Shown: positions 8,521-17,216 of the stretch, one piece after another
Numbering within the stretch: position 1 is the stretch's first letter
How the letters are laid out: every line of letters begins with the position of its first letter
NCBI RefSeq assembly: GCF_002179635.1
Contig: NZ_NFOE01000110.1
Span: forward strand, 1-41,515
DNA: 41,515 bases
Reading direction: 5' to 3'
From: Campylobacter jejuni
GTDB taxonomy: Bacteria; Campylobacterota; Campylobacteria; Campylobacterales; Campylobacteraceae
Program-made: the position numbers and the translations under genes
The notes under the pieces: model-generated
The model's database searches: none
Told to the model about the DNA's origin: nothing
Seen by the model: only the letters and a program-made list of their open reading frames with translations

Positions 8521-8966
8521 TGAAAAATCTACTTGTCTTTGCCCTAGCTATAGTCTTTGCTATATGTGGGGCTTATTTTTATACTAATTCATCAAATATC
8601 GGGAAAAAAAGAGAATTAATCACCACTCTAACGCCTTTAACATGCGATCTAAATACCCAAGAGTGCGAGTATAATTTTAAAGATAAAAAGGTATTAGTAA
8701 ATTTAAATCCAAAGCCTATAGCTACATTAAACGAGTTTGATTTAAATATTACCAATTTAGGTGAGTTTAAAAAACTCAATGCTAGGGTTTATGGACTTAA
8801 TATGTATATGGGAGATATTGTTCCACAATTTAAAAAAATCAACAATACTTACCATGCTAAATTAGTTTTAAGCTCTTGCACGCTAGATATAATGCGTTTT
8901 AGAATAGAGCTTTTTGATGATGAAACTCCGCTAGATTTTTATTTTGACTTTGATGTAAAAAGGTAA
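8520..8966 (+). CDS. Membrane-anchored protein between PCu(A)C and Sco1, probable copper-pathway partner
   Basis: The 148-residue product has an N-terminal anchor (about residues 3-20, LLVFALAIVFAICGAYFY) and a periplasmic domain. The domain contains NMYMGDIVPQF and a later LSSCTLDIMRFRIEL. The MxMG ... C ... M pattern could bind copper and recalls FixH/YtkA-like folds, but I cannot assign a family. Two further cysteines (TCDLNTQEC) could form a disulfide or a metal site. It starts on the last base of the PCu(A)C stop and ends 3 nt before the Sco1 gene, so all three are coexpressed. Confidence 0.8.
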   Translation: MKNLLVFALAIVFAICGAYFYTNSSNIGKKRELITTLTPLTCDLNTQECEYNFKDKKVLVNLNPKPIATLNEFDLNITNLGEFKKLNARVYGLNMYMGDIVPQFKKINNTYHAKLVLSSCTLDIMRFRIELFDDETPLDFYFDFDVKR

Positions 8967-8969
8967 AAT

Positions 8970-9527
8970 ATGAAAAAAATAAATATTTTTTTATTAATTG
9001 TGGTAATTTTTGGGGTATTTTTTATATCTGTGCGGTATTTTGAAAATAACAAATACAATTTTCACTTAAATTCTGAAAAAGGCATACTTAGTTTAAAAGA
9101 TTTTATTGGTAAAAAATTAATTGTATATTTTGGCTATACATATTGTCCTGATGTCTGTCCTAGTGAGCTTGCCTTGATTGCTAATGTTTTAGAAAAAATG
9201 CCAAATAAAGAAAAAGCTCATGTGGTATTTATCTCACTAGATCCAGCAAGAGATAGCAACTTAACTCAAACTAGCCAATGGGTAAAGTATTTTTACCCAA
9301 ATTCAACTGCATTAGTTGCTAAAGATGAAAAAGAATTAGAAAAAGTTACTAAAAACTATGGTGTGGTATATGAAAAAATCAATCTTAAAGATTCTGCTAT
9401 GGGATATTCTATAGCACATAGTGGCGAGTTTTATTTGATTAATGAAAATGGAAAATTTATTAAAACCATCAAAGATATTAGCTATGAAAACTTTTTCAAT
9501 GAAATTCAAAAATTCTTAAACGAATAA
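8970..9527 (+). CDS. SCO1/SenC-family copper chaperone
   Basis: The protein is 185 residues with an N-terminal membrane anchor (about 4-22) and a thioredoxin-like periplasmic domain. The copper ligands of Sco are all present: C59 and C63 in TYCPDVCPSE, and H150 in SIAHSGEFYL. Sco proteins carry copper or keep cysteine ligands reduced during cytochrome oxidase assembly. As third gene of the PCu(A)C cassette it probably acts on the same oxidase. Its stop lies within a perfect terminator hairpin. Confidence 0.94.
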   Translation: MKKINIFLLIVVIFGVFFISVRYFENNKYNFHLNSEKGILSLKDFIGKKLIVYFGYTYCPDVCPSELALIANVLEKMPNKEKAHVVFISLDPARDSNLTQTSQWVKYFYPNSTALVAKDEKELEKVTKNYGVVYEKINLKDSAMGYSIAHSGEFYLINENGKFIKTIKDISYENFFNEIQKFLNE

Positions 9528-9547
9528 ATTTCTCAATTTATTCGTTT
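9518..9547. terminator. Hairpin terminator holding both stop codons
   Basis: A perfect 13-bp inverted repeat: arm 9518-9530 (AAACGAATAAATT), loop TCTC, arm 9535-9547 (AATTTATTCGTTT). The Sco1 stop (9525-9527) is in the left arm and the stop of the converging permease gene (9538-9540) in the right. Confidence 0.85.
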
Positions 9548-10740
9548 CTTAAAGTATCTAAAATATCTACTTGCGTTGCTTTTTTAGCAGGATAATAAGA
9601 AGATAAACTCACTATCACAATAGCACCAAAAAGTGTAGCGCAAAAATCAACTAAAGAAAGCTCTAATGGTAATTTACTCATACCATAAACATCACTTGGT
9701 AAAGAAATGATGTCAAAATTTCCAAGCACCCACAAAGCTATAGCTGCAAGAATCACACCTGCCATAATACCACTTCCACCTATTAAAAATCCTAAAGAAA
9801 AAAAGGTTTTCTTAATCTCTAGTTTACTAACTCCTAAAGAAAGCAACAAAGCTATCTCACTACGACGATTCATTACTATCATCAATAAAGAACTTACTAT
9901 ATTTAAACTTGCAACCAAAATAATCAACATCAATACTATAAACAAAGCTCTTTTTTCCAAAGCAAGCGCTGCAAAGAAATTCCCATTTTGCTCCCACCAA
10001 CCTATACTAGCATACCTTGCACCCAAAAAAGTTTCAATTTGTTTAATAACTTCAAAGGGTTTATTTGAATACACATGCACTCCATCATAATGTCCTTGGG
10101 GATATGACAAAATCTTAGCTAAAGCTTTTACATCTGTATACATATAAGCTTTATCATAGGCTAATAGTCCTGAAGAAAAATCAGCCTTAACATCAAATCT
10201 TTTAACCTGTGGGATAAGTGAAAGTCCACTAGCATTTAGATTTGAAAAAATTAGAGTTATTTTTTCATTATAATCAAGTCCGAATTCATCTTTTAAACCC
10301 TTACCAATTAAAATATCAAAATTATCTAATTTTTTATCCTCTAAAGCTTGCGCTACTACTTCATTGATCTTTTTTTCATCTTCAAAATTAACCCCAAAAA
10401 GCATACCACCTTCTAATTTTAAATCATTTCTTGCTATAACCTGAGTAGCAATATAAGGACTAAATAATAAATTTGGAAATTTAGCTCTTAATTCTTGCAA
10501 TAATTTATCATCCACACTTGCTCCAAAGCGTGGTAATATAGTGATAGGATAATTCATAGTAAAAAGTTTTCTTTCAAATTCCTTATCAAAGCCATTCATA
10601 ATAGCCATTGCAACCAAAAGCACGCAAAGCCCTATACTAACACCTAAAAAAGCTAAAATTTTTGAAAGCATAATAAAGGGTTGATCTTTATCAAAACGCA
10701 AATATTTAAATAATAAATAATGAGGGATATTTTTTTGCAT
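9538..10740 (-). CDS. LolC/LolE-type lipoprotein-releasing permease (FtsX superfamily)
   Basis: The 400-residue protein has one N-terminal membrane helix (about 25-50, FLGVSIGLCVLLVAMAIMNGF), a large periplasmic domain, and three C-terminal helices ending YYPAKKATQVDILDTLRNE. That is the MacB/LolC/LolE layout, and PAKKATQVDILDTLR is its typical C-terminal signature. The family works with a LolD ATPase to release lipoproteins from the inner membrane. No LolD gene is adjacent, so the partner must be encoded elsewhere. It follows flgQ after 61 bp holding a weak TATAAA and a 12-bp palindrome (10787-10798), so it may have its own promoter. Confidence 0.88.
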   Translation of the reverse strand: MQKNIPHYLLFKYLRFDKDQPFIMLSKILAFLGVSIGLCVLLVAMAIMNGFDKEFERKLFTMNYPITILPRFGASVDDKLLQELRAKFPNLLFSPYIATQVIARNDLKLEGGMLFGVNFEDEKKINEVVAQALEDKKLDNFDILIGKGLKDEFGLDYNEKITLIFSNLNASGLSLIPQVKRFDVKADFSSGLLAYDKAYMYTDVKALAKILSYPQGHYDGVHVYSNKPFEVIKQIETFLGARYASIGWWEQNGNFFAALALEKRALFIVLMLIILVASLNIVSSLLMIVMNRRSEIALLLSLGVSKLEIKKTFFSLGFLIGGSGIMAGVILAAIALWVLGNFDIISLPSDVYGMSKLPLELSLVDFCATLFGAIVIVSLSSYYPAKKATQVDILDTLRNE

Positions 10741-10801
10741 TTTCTACTCTTAATATTTTTTTAAGTATTTTAACTTGATTTTTATAAAAGCTAGCTTTGT
10801 A

Positions 10802-11248
10802 TTATTTAAGATAATATATAAAGGCACTATTATCATGAAATTCAACTACAAATCTTAGTGGTAAAATTCTCACATAAGTTTCACTTTGTGCACTTGCTTG
10901 CTCACTTTTTACAAAGTCTTTTACATCTATTTTTGAATTAAAAAAACAATCAATCAAATCATTTTTATGAGCATTTAAAAAGTTAAATTTATCTAGCTTT
11001 GTCATTTTCTCTTCAGTCACCATACCAAAATCATTGCGTATTAAAGCTTTCAAATCACTTGATGTATAAACCAACTCACAAGCATATTCTAAATTTTTAT
11101 TTTTACTTTTAGTCATAGCCATAGAAATAGTTTCATTTTGATGATAAAGGATAAAATTTTTATTAGAAAGTTCTGCCCAAAATATAAATTCATCTTGGGC
11201 AGTGGCATTAAAAATTATAAGGATTAATAAGCAAACAATTCTTTCCAC
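10802..11248 (-). CDS. flgQ: Flagellar motility protein FlgQ
   Basis: The protein is 148 residues with a short signal peptide (MERIVCLLILIIFNATAQ). The mature part is charged and contains three cysteines, but I recognise no domain. Identification comes from position: it follows flgP directly, downstream of gyrA, as in C. jejuni (Cj1025c-Cj1026c-Cj1027c from memory). In C. jejuni FlgQ is required for motility, localises to the cell envelope and is needed for FlgP-dependent structures. Its start overlaps the flgP stop by 25 nt, which suggests translational coupling. Confidence 0.82.
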   Translation of the reverse strand: MERIVCLLILIIFNATAQDEFIFWAELSNKNFILYHQNETISMAMTKSKNKNLEYACELVYTSSDLKALIRNDFGMVTEEKMTKLDKFNFLNAHKNDLIDCFFNSKIDVKDFVKSEQASAQSETYVRILPLRFVVEFHDNSAFIYYLK

Positions 11249-11742
11249 TTGTCAGCATCAATTTTAAGTTCTACATTTACTCTATAAAGACCATCTTTAA
11301 AGTCTTGATCAACTACACTTGCATTTTTAATCAAACCATTTACCTGCGCTGTGATAGTTGAGCTTTTAAGCATTGCATCTTTTACTGTATCTTTACCATT
11401 AACTCTTACACCATATAACTTACTAGCTAATTGTCTATAAGCATCGGTGATTGCTGCTCTTTTAGCCAAAGCCAAAGCTTGACCAACAGAAACCGTATTT
11501 AAAGGAGCAATACCCTCGCCCACTGCTGTAAAAGTTAGATCATTGTCTGCACTTGTATCATTTGCAAGCATTTTTTCTTCTCTAATGATATTACGCACAT
11601 CATCTTTGTCTACTTTTTGAACCACAACATCAGAACTTGCAGCTTGAGCAGCTTTAGTTTGATTTGGATTCATACCTCTTTGATCTAGCGCACAAGCACT
11701 AAAACCCAAAGCCAAACAAAACATAAAAACAACTTTTTTCAT
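11224..11742 (-). CDS. flgP: Outer-membrane lipoprotein FlgP, flagellar basal disk
   Basis: The lipobox LGFSAC places the lipidated cysteine at C17 of this 172-residue protein. The mature protein has an LPP20-like domain with VSVGQALALAKRAAITDAYRQ and a C-terminal VNVELKIDADKWKELF strand. In C. jejuni FlgP assembles into the large basal disk that braces the flagellar stator ring for high torque, and mutants are non-motile. It lies 61 bp downstream of gyrA with its own sigma-54-type promoter in the gap. GAAGGTGTAA is the ribosome site. Confidence 0.93.
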   Translation of the reverse strand: MKKVVFMFCLALGFSACALDQRGMNPNQTKAAQAASSDVVVQKVDKDDVRNIIREEKMLANDTSADNDLTFTAVGEGIAPLNTVSVGQALALAKRAAITDAYRQLASKLYGVRVNGKDTVKDAMLKSSTITAQVNGLIKNASVVDQDFKDGLYRVNVELKIDADKWKELFAY

Positions 11743-11779
11743 TTTTTACACCTTCAATTTATTTGATTTTATCAAAATA

Positions 11780-11793
11780 GCAAAAAGTATTCC
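11780..11793 (-). promoter_or_regulatory. Sigma-54 (RpoN) promoter for flgPQ
   Basis: On the minus strand, TTGGAATACTTTTTGCTA contains GG (11793-11792), exactly 10 nt, then GC (11781-11780), the invariant -24/-12 spacing. The flanking TTGGAA and TTGCT match the Campylobacter RpoN consensus. The element lies 38 nt before the flgP ATG, which predicts a leader of about 25 nt. It is the only such match I noticed next to a motility gene in the window. Confidence 0.75.
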
Positions 11794-11803
11794 AAAATTT
11801 TTA

Positions 11804-14374
11804 CTATTCTAAATTTAAATCCATATTAGTTTCAGCATCTAATTCCTCATCTTCTTCTTTAGGACATTTAGCAATGCTTACAACCTCATCATTTTCCACA
11901 TTAACAACAATCACACCACTTGTATTTCTACCTGCTTTTCTAATACTTTGCATATCAACGCGTATCATCTTACCACTACTTGTTAATACCATTAAATCCA
12001 TACTTTCATCAACTATAACTATTCCGATTAAATCTTTTGTTTTAGCAGTAAGTTTCATACAAATAACACCCTTGCCGCCTCTACTTTGAAGCCTATATTC
12101 TCCGGCATCAGTACGCTTACCTATACCTTTTGCACTTACACTTAAGATTTCTTGAGCGTCATTTTCTATAACAACAGCACCTACAACCTCATCATCTTTT
12201 TCTTTAAATTTAATCGCAGTTACCCCTCTACTTACACGACCAATCTCTCTAACTTTAGCGAGTGGGAATTTAATACACATGCCTTTTTTAGTAACTGCAA
12301 AAAGCATTTTGCCAACGACAGTATTATCAAGCTCTTCATTAGGTTCAAGCATTTCATTTTCTAAATTTTCTTCATAATTTTGTTCTTGAGTTTCATTTTC
12401 ATCCCTTGCTACGATAATTGCAGTAACAAGTTCATCATTTTCATCTAAGTTGATCGCTTTTACACCTACGCTTCTAATGTTTTGATATTCACTTAAATTT
12501 GTGCGTTTTACGATACCATTTTTAGTAAAGAAGCACAATGATTTACTCTCATCAAAATCAGTAGTTGGGATAATTGCCATAATTTTTTCATCTGCTTGTA
12601 AATTAATGAGATTAACCACGGCTTTACCTTTAGCAGTTCTACTTCCTTCAGGAATTTTATAAACTTTAAGCCAGTAAAGCTGTCCGCGATCAGTAACAAA
12701 CATCAAGGTATCATGCGTATTTGCTGTAAAGAAACTTTCTATAAAATCATCATCATAAGTTGTGACTGCAACTTTACCTTTACCGCCGCGTTTTTGTTTT
12801 TCATATTGTTTACTTGGGACACGCTTAATATAACCACGATGAGTGATAGTAACCACCATGTTTTCATTTGGTATCAAATCTTCTATATCAATATCATCAT
12901 AATCATCTTCAATTTGAGTGATTCTTGGTACATCAAATTTTGTTCTGATTTCTTTTAACTCATCTTTGATTAAATTTTCAAGCAAAGTCTCACTTTTTAA
13001 AATTTGATCAAGTCTTTCAATTTCTGCTAATAATTCTCTTAATTCATTGTCAATCTTTTCTCTCTCAAGTCCTGTTAAACGGCCTAGTTTCATATCTAAA
13101 ATCGCATTAGATTGAAGTTCACTTAGGCCAAATTTTTGCATTAACAAATTTTTAGCCGTTGGATTATCAGGAGAGTTTTTAATCAAAGCTATCACTTCAT
13201 CAATATTATCTAGTGCAATTTTTAAACCTTCTAAAATATGCGCTCTAGCTCTAGCTTTTTGTAATTCATAAATAGTTCTTCTAATAATTACAGTTTTTCT
13301 ATGATTTAAGAATAAATTTAAAAGCTCAATTAAAGAAAAAACTTTTGGTTCTTTATTATGTATAGCAAGCATAATAACACCAAAAGTACTCTCCATAGTA
13401 GTGGATTTAAAAAGATTATTTAACACAATCTCACTCATAGCATCACGTTTTAACTCAATTACCACGCGAATTCCTTCTCTATCGCTCTCATCTCTAACTT
13501 CAGCAATACCTTCAATTTGTTTTTCTTTAGCAAGTTCAGCAATTTGCTCTATTAATCTTGCTTTATTAGTTTGATAAGGAAGTTCATCTATAATAATAAT
13601 ATCTTTATTAGCTCTTTTTTCAATATGAGTTTTTGCTCTTACTTTTACCCTACCACGACCTGTGCGGTAAGCTTCTATAATACCTTTTTTACCAAAGATA
13701 ATACCACCAGTTGGAAAATCAGGTCCTTTAATAAATTGCATTATTTCTTCTAAGCTTGCATTTTTATTATCAATTAAATAAAGTAAGCCATCAATAAGCT
13801 CATTTAAACTATGCGGAGGAATATTAGTAGCCATACCTACTGCAATACCGCTTGAACCATTGAGTAATAAATTTGGCACCCTAGCAGGTAAAACATCAGG
13901 TTCATTCATTGAATCATCATAATTTGGTATAAAATCAACCGTGTCTTTTTCTATATCACGCAAAAGCTCTTCAGCTAAAATCGTCATCCTAGCTTCAGTA
14001 TAACGCATCGCAGCAGCGCCATCTCCATCAATAGAACCAAAGTTTCCTTGTCCATCTACACTTGGGTAACGCATAGAAAAATCTTGCGCCATTCTTACTA
14101 AAGCATCATATACAGCTGTATCACCGTGTGGATGGTATTTACCGATTACATCACCCACTATACGCGCTGATTTTTTATACGCACTACGACTTCCCACACC
14201 TAAATCATTCATAGCATATAAAATTCTTCTATGAACAGGTTTAAGCCCATCTCTAGCATCAGGTAAAGCACGACCTATAATAACACTCATAGAATAATCT
14301 AAATAACTACTTTTTATAGAACTTTCTATATCTATATTTTCAATATCTGAATCTTTAGTAAAAATATTTTCCAT
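11804..14374 (-). CDS. gyrA: DNA gyrase subunit A
   Basis: GyrA breaks and rejoins DNA in the A2B2 gyrase that introduces negative supercoils using ATP. The 856-residue protein has the catalytic tyrosine Y125 ([10 protein letters not shown]). The quinolone-resistance region [10 protein letters not shown] gives T86 and D90, both the susceptible type; the T86 codon is ACA. The C-terminal pinwheel domain holds a GyrA-box variant (QKRGGKGK) and repeated RGGKG / GRxTxGV blades, and ends in an acidic tail. It lies 21 bp after the phosphoribosyltransferase gene and is probably cotranscribed with mapA. Confidence 0.98.
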   Translation of the reverse strand: MENIFTKDSDIENIDIESSIKSSYLDYSMSVIIGRALPDARDGLKPVHRRILYAMNDLGVGSRSAYKKSARIVGDVIGKYHPHGDTAVYDALVRMAQDFSMRYPSVDGQGNFGSIDGDGAAAMRYTEARMTILAEELLRDIEKDTVDFIPNYDDSMNEPDVLPARVPNLLLNGSSGIAVGMATNIPPHSLNELIDGLLYLIDNKNASLEEIMQFIKGPDFPTGGIIFGKKGIIEAYRTGRGRVKVRAKTHIEKRANKDIIIIDELPYQTNKARLIEQIAELAKEKQIEGIAEVRDESDREGIRVVIELKRDAMSEIVLNNLFKSTTMESTFGVIMLAIHNKEPKVFSLIELLNLFLNHRKTVIIRRTIYELQKARARAHILEGLKIALDNIDEVIALIKNSPDNPTAKNLLMQKFGLSELQSNAILDMKLGRLTGLEREKIDNELRELLAEIERLDQILKSETLLENLIKDELKEIRTKFDVPRITQIEDDYDDIDIEDLIPNENMVVTITHRGYIKRVPSKQYEKQKRGGKGKVAVTTYDDDFIESFFTANTHDTLMFVTDRGQLYWLKVYKIPEGSRTAKGKAVVNLINLQADEKIMAIIPTTDFDESKSLCFFTKNGIVKRTNLSEYQNIRSVGVKAINLDENDELVTAIIVARDENETQEQNYEENLENEMLEPNEELDNTVVGKMLFAVTKKGMCIKFPLAKVREIGRVSRGVTAIKFKEKDDEVVGAVVIENDAQEILSVSAKGIGKRTDAGEYRLQSRGGKGVICMKLTAKTKDLIGIVIVDESMDLMVLTSSGKMIRVDMQSIRKAGRNTSGVIVVNVENDEVVSIAKCPKEEDEELDAETNMDLNLE

Positions 14375-14395
14375 AAAAATCCTTAAAATTAATGC

Positions 14396-14977
14396 CTATA
14401 TTGTATCAAATTTTGCATTAGCTAAAACTAAAGCAAAAAGCACTTCAATATTATTTTTTTCTAAAAACTCTTTTGCTTCAAGTAAACTTAATCCTGTAGT
14501 TACCACGTCATCTACTAAAATTACAGGGTATTTTGGATGCCTTAAAAGCTTATAAGATCTTTTATTATCTTTACGAAATTGCAAACTTTTTCCACTATAT
14601 TTAAATTCTGAACTAGCTTGCAAAGTATAATACATAGGTTTTATAAATTGAGTTTTTAAATGTTTGGTTAAAATAGCAGTATGAGAGTAGTTTTTATATG
14701 TTTTATCATCCAAGGCTATAGCATTAATTTCACAAGATGGTTGAAAAAAATCTTTAAATTTAGCAAAGCTTAATTTTGCAAGCGCATTTAAAACAAAATA
14801 TCCTTGAAATTTGTGTTTAAAATAAATTAGATGTTTAATTTGTTCATATTGATAAAAATAATAAACTTTAAAATTTCCCTCAAGTTCTCTTATGCCCAAA
14901 GAATATTCTAAAAGTTCTTCCTTGCAAGCTGGACAAAAGCTCGCAAAGGAAAATCCATGACAATTAAAACACCTCAC
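14396..14977 (-). CDS. ComF-type phosphoribosyltransferase (competence protein, CtsW-like)
   Basis: The 193-residue protein starts with a zinc-finger-like pair C3-x2-C6 ... C15-x2-C18 (CFNCHGFSFASFCPAC). It ends with the PRPP-binding motif VILVDDVVTTGLSLLEA of type I phosphoribosyltransferases. This is the ComF layout, needed for natural transformation in several bacteria. The gene at this place in C. jejuni (Cj1028c) is, as I recall, a transformation gene named ctsW. Its start overlaps the mapA stop by 4 nt and gyrA follows. The exact reaction of ComF is not known. Confidence 0.85.
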   Translation of the reverse strand: MRCFNCHGFSFASFCPACKEELLEYSLGIRELEGNFKVYYFYQYEQIKHLIYFKHKFQGYFVLNALAKLSFAKFKDFFQPSCEINAIALDDKTYKNYSHTAILTKHLKTQFIKPMYYTLQASSEFKYSGKSLQFRKDNKRSYKLLRHPKYPVILVDDVVTTGLSLLEAKEFLEKNNIEVLFALVLANAKFDTI

Positions 14978-15621
14978 AAAGAGCTGATAATATCTGCAGA
15001 TTTATTAGCCACTTGTTTTATAAGAAGCTGAGTAAAAAAAGGTAGATCTTTGATATTATAAAAACCTTTAACTTCTTGTTTGGTTTTAATATTAATAGTT
15101 TTATTGATATTAATATCTTTTAGTATTAACTGACTAGCAATAATTGAAAATAAAGAATCAGAATCAAATTTAGAATAAAAATCATTAAAACTCAAATCTA
15201 CTTTTAAAACATAAGGAGAATCTTGTGTATCTTCCACTACAACTATACCTCTATTTTCTAATTCTTCTTTTAAAAACACATAAAAATAGTAGTTAAAATT
15301 TTCATTGATGTAATAATTGCTTCCATTAGAAGAAGAATATTTTAAATTCTCATTTAAATCATACACTCTATGAATATAAACTTTTTTCAAAGAAACACTT
15401 TTATCAAGCGTTCTTTTATTTGCACAATACTTAAGCCCTACATCACTAATATACACAAGGCCTTTAATTTTTGCTTCATAAGCTTTAGGACTAGAAGGAT
15501 TATAACACTCTGCTTGAATTTTTATAACTTCATTAACCTTAGCTACACCTTGATTTTTAGAATTTACCGCACAAGCACTAAAAAATAAAGCTAGAGTAAA
15601 TATAAATATTTTTTTAAGCAT
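14974..15621 (-). CDS. mapA: Outer-membrane lipoprotein MapA
   Basis: The lipobox FFSAC gives lipidation at C17 of 215 residues. The mature protein has two cysteines (AECYNP, LKYCANKR) and a C-terminal half rich in beta-forming residues and repeated I/N/K. MapA is the membrane-associated protein long used as a species marker in campylobacters; its function is not settled. Naming rests on the sequence pattern and on the mapA-ComF-gyrA-flgP-flgQ order. It starts a probable mapA-ComF-gyrA operon with a consensus promoter. Confidence 0.85.
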   Translation of the reverse strand: MLKKIFIFTLALFFSACAVNSKNQGVAKVNEVIKIQAECYNPSSPKAYEAKIKGLVYISDVGLKYCANKRTLDKSVSLKKVYIHRVYDLNENLKYSSSNGSNYYINENFNYYFYVFLKEELENRGIVVVEDTQDSPYVLKVDLSFNDFYSKFDSDSLFSIIASQLILKDININKTINIKTKQEVKGFYNIKDLPFFTQLLIKQVANKSADIISSL

Positions 15622-15676
15622 CTTCTTTCCTTAGAATCATCTTTTTAAAGATTATTATTTTTTTGAAATAGCAAAA

Positions 15677-15685
15677 ATTATACCA
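15677..15685 (-). promoter_or_regulatory. mapA promoter, perfect extended -10
   Basis: TGGTATAAT on the minus strand is an exact TGnTATAAT. It lies 56 nt before the mapA ATG, so the leader is roughly 45-50 nt. AAGGAAAGAAG directly precedes the start codon. It probably also serves the ComF gene and gyrA. Confidence 0.75.
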
Positions 15686-15735
15686 AAAACAAATAAATTT
15701 TACTAAAACTTACTTTTTTTCACACAAGAAGAATT

Positions 15736-15757
15736 TTATATAAAAAAAATTATATAA
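15736..15757. repeat. Paired TTATATAA palindromes upstream of the anion transporter
   Basis: Two copies of the self-complementary octamer TTATATAA lie at 15736-15743 and 15750-15757, with starts 14 bp apart, separated by a short A-rich tract. They sit just upstream of the transporter's -35 box, so they could form a regulator site. In DNA this A/T-rich they could also be chance. Confidence 0.35.
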
Positions 15758-15760
15758 AAA

Positions 15761-15790
15761 TTGACATTTAAATAAAAATTCATTTAGAAT
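15761..15790 (+). promoter_or_regulatory. Promoter of the anion transporter, with both -35 and -10
   Basis: TTGACA (15761-15766) is followed after 18 bp by TAGAAT (15785-15790), 37 nt before the ATG at 15828. A consensus -35 is unusual for Campylobacter. AAAGGAG at 15813-15819 is a strong ribosome site. Confidence 0.6.
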
Positions 15791-15827
15791 ATGTTACAAA
15801 ACTACAATATTTTAAAGGAGTTGTTAA

Positions 15828-17189
15828 ATGAGTTCAAATACAAAAACACTCATAGTCATTGCTGATTTGGTGTTATTTATCGCTTTGCTTTATTTTTCCC
15901 CTTTTGGTGAAACCAAAGTAAATCAAGGTTTATCTTTGTTAATCTTTATTGCTGTTTTATGGCTTAGCGAAGCTTTACATGTTACCATTACAGCTATTTT
16001 AGTACCTGTTTTAGCAGCTATTTTAGGATTATTACCTACCGCTAAAGCTTTAACCGGTTTTGCTGATTCAAATATTTTTTTATTTTTCGGTGGTTTTGCT
16101 CTGGCTGCAGCTATGCATCATCAAAAATTAGATAAACTGATTGCACATAAAATTTTAACCCTCGCAAAAGGACATTTGGGTTTATCAAGTTTATATATTT
16201 TTATTACCACCGCATTTTTATCTATGTGGATGAGTAATACTGCAACAGCTGCCATGATGCTTCCACTTGCTATAGGTATGCTAGCTTCACTTGATCCAGA
16301 AAAAGATAGAAATACTTATGTTTTTATTCTTTTAGGTATAGCTTTTAGTGCGAGCATAGGTGGTATAGGCACTATAGTAGGAACCCCGCCAAATGCTATC
16401 GTTGCTACTCAATTACACATTAGCTTTGCACAGTGGTTAAAATATGGTATTCCTATTGTTTTAATCTTCTTACCTGCAATGATTTTAATTTTGTATTTTA
16501 TGTTCAAACCTAAATTTAATCTACAAGTTGATTTACACACTGAAAATATAGAACTTACAAGACCTAGAATCATCACTTTAGTGATCTTTTTAGTGGTTGC
16601 ATTATCTTGGATTTTTAGTGGCAATATAGGTCCTATCATTACAAGTATTTTTGGACATAAAATAGCAAATCTTGATGCAATCATTGCTTTATTAGCTGCT
16701 GTTTTAGTATGTGCTTTTAAAGTGATAGATTGGAAAAATATACAAAAAAATACCGATTGGGGTGTATTAATGCTCTTTGGTGGAGGTATTACTCTAAGTG
16801 TGGTATTAAAAGATTCTGGTGCTAGCAAAGTTATGGCTGATACTATTATTTCATTTATAGAAAATGGGCATTTATTTGTTATAGGTTTAATCGTGGCCTT
16901 TTTTATAGTATTTTTAACTGAATTTACCTCAAATACTGCTTCAGCAGCCTTGCTTGTGCCTTTATTTATCTCTATAGCAGATACCTTAGGTGTTCCTGCT
17001 TTAGGTCTTGCTTTAATCATTGCCATCGGTGCTTCTTGTGCTTTCATGCTACCAGTTGCTACACCACCAAATGCTATAGTTTTTGGTACAGGGCATATTA
17101 AACAACAAGAAATGATAAGAGTAGGAATTATACTAAATATATTCTGCTCAATTAGCCTTGCTGTGATTGCTTATTTCTTCTGGTTATAA
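15828..17189 (+). CDS. DASS-family (SLC13) sodium:anion symporter
   Basis: The 453-residue membrane protein has about 11-12 hydrophobic segments and the twofold repeat of divalent-anion:sodium symporters. Each half carries the SNT substrate/sodium motif: WMSNTATAAMMLP (about 135-147) and EFTSNTASAALLVP (about 365-378). GTPPNAIV and ATPPNAIVFG also occur once per half. The family imports C4-dicarboxylates, citrate or sulfate. The sequence does not decide the substrate; a dicarboxylate would suit the organic-acid diet of campylobacters. It is monocistronic with its own promoter and terminator and, from memory, does not occupy this place in C. jejuni. Confidence 0.9.
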   Translation: MSSNTKTLIVIADLVLFIALLYFSPFGETKVNQGLSLLIFIAVLWLSEALHVTITAILVPVLAAILGLLPTAKALTGFADSNIFLFFGGFALAAAMHHQKLDKLIAHKILTLAKGHLGLSSLYIFITTAFLSMWMSNTATAAMMLPLAIGMLASLDPEKDRNTYVFILLGIAFSASIGGIGTIVGTPPNAIVATQLHISFAQWLKYGIPIVLIFLPAMILILYFMFKPKFNLQVDLHTENIELTRPRIITLVIFLVVALSWIFSGNIGPIITSIFGHKIANLDAIIALLAAVLVCAFKVIDWKNIQKNTDWGVLMLFGGGITLSVVLKDSGASKVMADTIISFIENGHLFVIGLIVAFFIVFLTEFTSNTASAALLVPLFISIADTLGVPALGLALIIAIGASCAFMLPVATPPNAIVFGTGHIKQQEMIRVGIILNIFCSISLAVIAYFFWL

Positions 17190-17216
17190 TCTTTTAGTCC
17201 TTTTGGACTAAAAGAT
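17189..17216. terminator. Hairpin terminator holding the stop of thiE/tenI
   Basis: A perfect 12-bp inverted repeat: arm 17189-17200 (ATCTTTTAGTCC), TTTT loop, arm 17205-17216 (GGACTAAAAGAT). The transporter stop (17187-17189) touches the left end and the minus-strand stop (17194-17196) lies within the left arm. Confidence 0.82.

Noticed and set aside
10787-10798. Palindrome AAAGCTAGCTTT between flgQ and the permease gene as a terminator
   Set aside because: It has no loop of usable size and no clear T-run; at most a protein-binding site.
16409-17047. Minus-strand open frame of 212 residues opposite the DASS transporter
   Set aside because: It is the antisense of a hydrophobic gene, rich in K, I, T and P without domain features; the transporter frame is clearly coding.
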